64,000 nt of DNA from Luzula sylvatica (Eukaryota > Streptophyta > Magnoliopsida > Poales > Juncaceae), in NCBI GenBank assembly GCA_946800325.1, contig OX326956.1, positions 18,876,667-18,940,666 of the forward strand, written 5' to 3'. Positions within the stretch are counted from its first letter, which is position 1; every line of letters starts with the position of its first letter. Below are positions 60,839 to 64,000 of the stretch, one piece after another. The position numbers were made by a program, and so were the translations under genes. The notes beneath the pieces are model-generated. The model did no database searches. It was not told where the DNA came from and was given only the letters and a program-made list of their open reading frames with translations.

Positions 60839-62499
60839 AGGAGTAATGAAAATATAATGTTCATGTTTGGAGCGAAACAAAAAGAAAGAATAAAAAAAGA
60901 TCAAAAAGCGTCATTTAACGTATCGAATAAGAATCTATTTCTTTAGAGAATATATCAATTTTCATGCTTGGATTTATGTTTGAAGAAAAAGAGAGAAAGT
61001 TCACAAACTTCCGATGGAAAAAAAAAATTGAGAGTAAACAAGGGAGAAAAGAAGAAAAAAAAGAAAAAAAAAGAAGAATGAGGGTTGTGTAAATATACTT
61101 TCTTTCGTTAGAGGGTCCACTTTGATTCAAATTCATTCACCTCGTCGTCGACATAAAGTCATCCACAACGAACTAATATGAGAATGTGACAAAACACTTT
61201 TGTTCTTGCTCAGGTCGATTAGGAGGTGCGGGCGATGGCTTTTCTTTCAAGTAGTCCATAAACTCGCATGTTTTGCGGTGTAGCGCTCCGACTGATTGGG
61301 CCCCCACGGTACGAGGTGTGTATTTACATTTGCAATCTGCCTCCAAAAGGGTGGAGACCTGAGGTCCATGCACCGCGTGAACGGGTCAGTTTGTTGATTG
61401 GAAACGTATTTCCTTAAGACTCTTTTGCTTGTCATTGGATTGGAAGCCGCAGGCGTGAATTAATACGAAAGTCTCGGGACTCAAATAAGCGGTGAAGGCA
61501 GCATATATCTTTTGATGAAAGTGGTCAAATTCAGAATTTGTAATCCTTGACATTGTTTGATGACAATTAATCTCTCTTAACATTCCAAATCCATCTCTAA
61601 TCTTTTTCGCTAGACACTCTGGCGAAATACAATTCTCTCGTAACTATTCTTACAAATTGGATTTTGATAAAAGTCTAAAAACTTGTCTTTTAAATAGTCT
61701 AAAATGAACCTTCTTTCTTGAAATGACAAATAAGGGTGAAAGAATAAAAATAGAAATTCAAAGGAAGATCCGATTTATTAAGACCAATGGATTTAAAAAA
61801 ATTATTGTTTCTTTCATATTACTTAATCTAATTAATTTATGAAATTTTAAAAATCTGATTTAAATTAGTTTTGAATTTTTTTTTTTACAAAAAATACTCT
61901 TTGGATTTTAAAGTTAAAAAAGTATAGTTCGTCTAAAAAAATAATAATAATAATATAAATGGAGGATCTCTCATATGAGCCATAAGGAAATGACAAGTGT
62001 CACCTCTGTTGTGGCCACCAAGATATTGCAGAGAAGAGTCAAGAGAGACATTATCGCATGGCCAGGATTGTTACACGATAAAACTACGTGGAATCGCTCG
62101 CTTTCTTCATTTATACTGATAAATTTTTTGACAATGGATACGATAGAATCTGTCAGGCTATTGCCACACAGTCCACAGTTTGATATTAGCCACAGATGAT
62201 CAAACAAAATAGAAATAATCTATTGATTGAAATGAAAATGAAATCACATCAGCAAAAAAAAAGTACAAACAATACGTAAATTATCAATAGTTGAGGATAA
62301 ATATGCATAAATTCCCAATGCCATCACAACAACCACAAGATTTTTTATTATAAAAATATTTTATTATAAAAATCTGTATTCAGGTCATAAATCTAATGTG
62401 TACCCCACAAGCATATCTCGAGACCAAAAACCTTCTATACACTTGGTTCATTACAATAACAAATCATACAATTTGATATCTGTTACGGTGTATAATGCA
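59991..62499. other. intergenic DNA
   Basis: No supported gene. Contents: a repeated pair GACAAAACTTACCATAACCC at about 60243 and 60394 with nearby repeats of AATCCGCGAGAAATGT, a (TA)n microsatellite at 60788-60834, purine-rich DNA at 61015-61080, and short frames without family features. Confidence 0.6.
60788..60834. repeat. (TA)n microsatellite
   Basis: About 23 uninterrupted TA dinucleotides. Confidence 0.95.
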
Positions 62500-63190
62500 C
62501 CATGTTCAAATACGAGAGTGACCTAAAATCCGGCCGGATACGTGGCCTGGAAGGGAAAATATTAGCCACAAAATCGAGCGAGTTCTAGAGGTTTCTACGA
62601 AAAATAAGGAAAAGAACAAAAGAAAAAGAAAAATCATATCCAACGTGGCATCTATTCTCTCGCTCATATCTATGTGCTTGCTGGCCCAAGCATAATTCAG
62701 CTCAAATTTAATTCTTCCAGCTACATTCATTTTATCCAGATTTTTGTGACTTCGATTCAGAGCTGAATTAGTAGAATTTTTTGAGGTTGTTTTGACTGAG
62801 AAAAAGGTAATTTCTGTTCTCAAATCTCAGTGTTTGAATTCTTTTTTACTGAGGTTTAGTTTAGCAGGGGGTGGGAATTGGGATCTCGATTTTTATTTTT
62901 CTGCTGGGATTTTTAGTTTTTTTTTTTTCCAGATTATGCGAATTGAGTTCTGAAACTTTTGAAAAATAAAACAGGATAAGATTCGTTGAGAAGGTACTTC
63001 TTTATGCGGATATTGAAGATTTTTATCGGTAATTCAGTGTTAAATAGTATATTCGAGCCAGTTGGTCGAATCGGAGACGCAAATTTTCTGATCTCGTGGT
63101 TGGATTGGAGAAAGAGGATTGGAAGGCTCAGAGAGTTATAGCAAGGAATTTTACTAATTTTGTTTCATTCTGAATTGACTTGCGATACTG
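62500..63190 (+). promoter_or_regulatory. promoter and leader region of the RVE-like gene
   Basis: Two ACGTGGC motifs (62540-62546 and 62643-62649), the core of G-box/ABRE-type sites used by bZIP, PIF and light-response factors, lie upstream of a probable 5' leader beginning near 62800. The leader is T-rich with no long open frame. I saw no evening element (AAAATATCT). Regulation is inferred from motifs only. Confidence 0.35.
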
Positions 63191-64000
63191 ATGGCTCCCT
63201 CTGAAATAGATGTTCAAGTAAGATTTTTTGCTTTGTGAAACTCTGATTACATTAGTGAGTTAAATTATGAAGATTTTTTTCCTCAATTTTCAGGAAAAAG
63301 AGGAAATTTGTGTGGATAGGGATTCATTTGGAAATGAAATTGTTCCTAAGGTACTAACAAGCAAAAGTACATGCCTATTTTTAGTATTTTGGGTAACATT
63401 ATTTGTGCATAAACTATTAGATAAGGAAACCATACACGATAACGAAGCAAAGAGAGAGGTGGGCCGAGGAGGAGCACGACAAGTTTCTAGAAGCTCTACA
63501 GCTGTACGGTCGTGCCTGGCGCCGCATTGAAGGTTTGGTTCTCGAAGCTCGTAGAAATTATCAAAATAATTTGCTAATATTTTCTATATTGTTATGATTA
63601 CATGACAGAGCATATAGGCACGAAAACCACCGTACAAATTCGAAGCCATGCTCAGAAATTCTTCTCCAAGGTCACGATTACAATATTTCATACATAATAA
63701 TTAAATTAGATTTTCCTCCTAATTTAATTTGGGAATTTTTTTAGGTTACATGTGACAACGGAACGAACATTGAAATACCGCCTCCGAGACCGAAAAGAAA
63801 ACCGTCACGTCCTTATCCGCGCAAATTTGGAAATTTACCAAATAATGATTCGAAATATATGAATAAAATTGAAAATTCTGTTCCTCAATCTTCGCCAGTA
63901 AATCTGGAAAAGGGGATGAGATCGCCCACTTCAGTTTTATCTTCTGAAAATTTGGACTCGAATGAAAATAAATCATCTCCTTTTGAATCAGGTTCCAGTG
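63191..64000 (+). CDS. REVEILLE/CCA1-like MYB transcription factor, 5' part
   Basis: RVE proteins are single-MYB transcription factors that bind evening-element-like sites and link the circadian clock with growth and stress. Exons: 63191-63217 (MAPSEIDVQ), 63294-63350, 63421-63532, 63609-63670 and 63745 to beyond 64000, all with GT-AG borders and consistent phase. The MYB-like domain spans about residues 29-86: [20 protein letters not shown], with spaced Trp at about 42 and 61, then [20 protein letters not shown] containing the family SHAQKFF signature. The Pro-rich motif [17 protein letters not shown] at about 97-113 follows, as in RVE1/RVE2/RVE7-type proteins. The C-terminus is outside the window. 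No lesion is visible. Nuclear location is expected from the family and the basic PKRKP stretch. Confidence 0.92.

Noticed and set aside
62506..62823. 105-codon minus-strand frame upstream of the RVE-like gene
   Set aside because: It overlaps the presumed promoter and leader and has no recognisable domain.

Overview
This window is nuclear DNA from a flowering plant, most likely a eudicot. The support is GT-AG introns in short exons, AT-rich intergenic DNA full of nested Helitrons, Mutator-like (MULE) elements, hAT-like and Harbinger-like MITEs, CT and TA microsatellites, and plant-only gene families (SABATH methyltransferase, P-type PPR, REVEILLE MYB-like). Species cannot be fixed from sequence alone.

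The core is a segmental duplication. Unit A (about 6075-20440) is followed directly by unit B (20441 to about 43512), and a third, internally deleted unit C lies at about 56474-59990. Each full unit carries, in order: an LTR-like fragment, an inverted Helitron relic, a PPR gene, a long non-coding stretch with MITEs, a four-exon SABATH carboxyl methyltransferase gene and a tail rich in degenerate TCGA and GATACG repeats. Of the two PPR copies only the one in B is open (25382-26767); the A copy has two frameshifts. The SABATH gene is broken in A and B, by different lesions, and truncated in C.

Comparing A with B gives natural empty sites, so several insertions are defined to the base: a 3.56 kb Helitron (21432-24993) carrying a broken START-domain gene fragment; a 4.3 kb MULE (29106-33417) with a frameshifted, truncated transposase; a 2.6 kb non-autonomous MULE (39412-42056) with an exact 9-bp target duplication; MULE-type MITEs (17001-17209, 28695-28955, 37286-37523); hAT-like MITEs (13823-14488, 34177-34728); and a Harbinger-like element (18427-19603).

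Left of the array (1-6075) are an LTR-retrotransposon end in minus orientation with a tRNA-iMet primer binding site, two Helitron 3' ends and a dispersed repeat. Between B and C (43513-56473) is gene-poor DNA with two outward-facing Helitron 3' ends, a captured CCCH zinc-finger fragment, a Harbinger-like element and a MITE. At the right edge (63191-64000) is the 5' part of an apparently intact REVEILLE/CCA1-like MYB gene that runs off the window.

Apparently functional genes are therefore few: one PPR gene and one RVE-like gene. I found no unknown gene system; the unusual material is the duplication and transposon architecture, including gene-fragment capture and a small organelle-type rRNA fragment in unit C.
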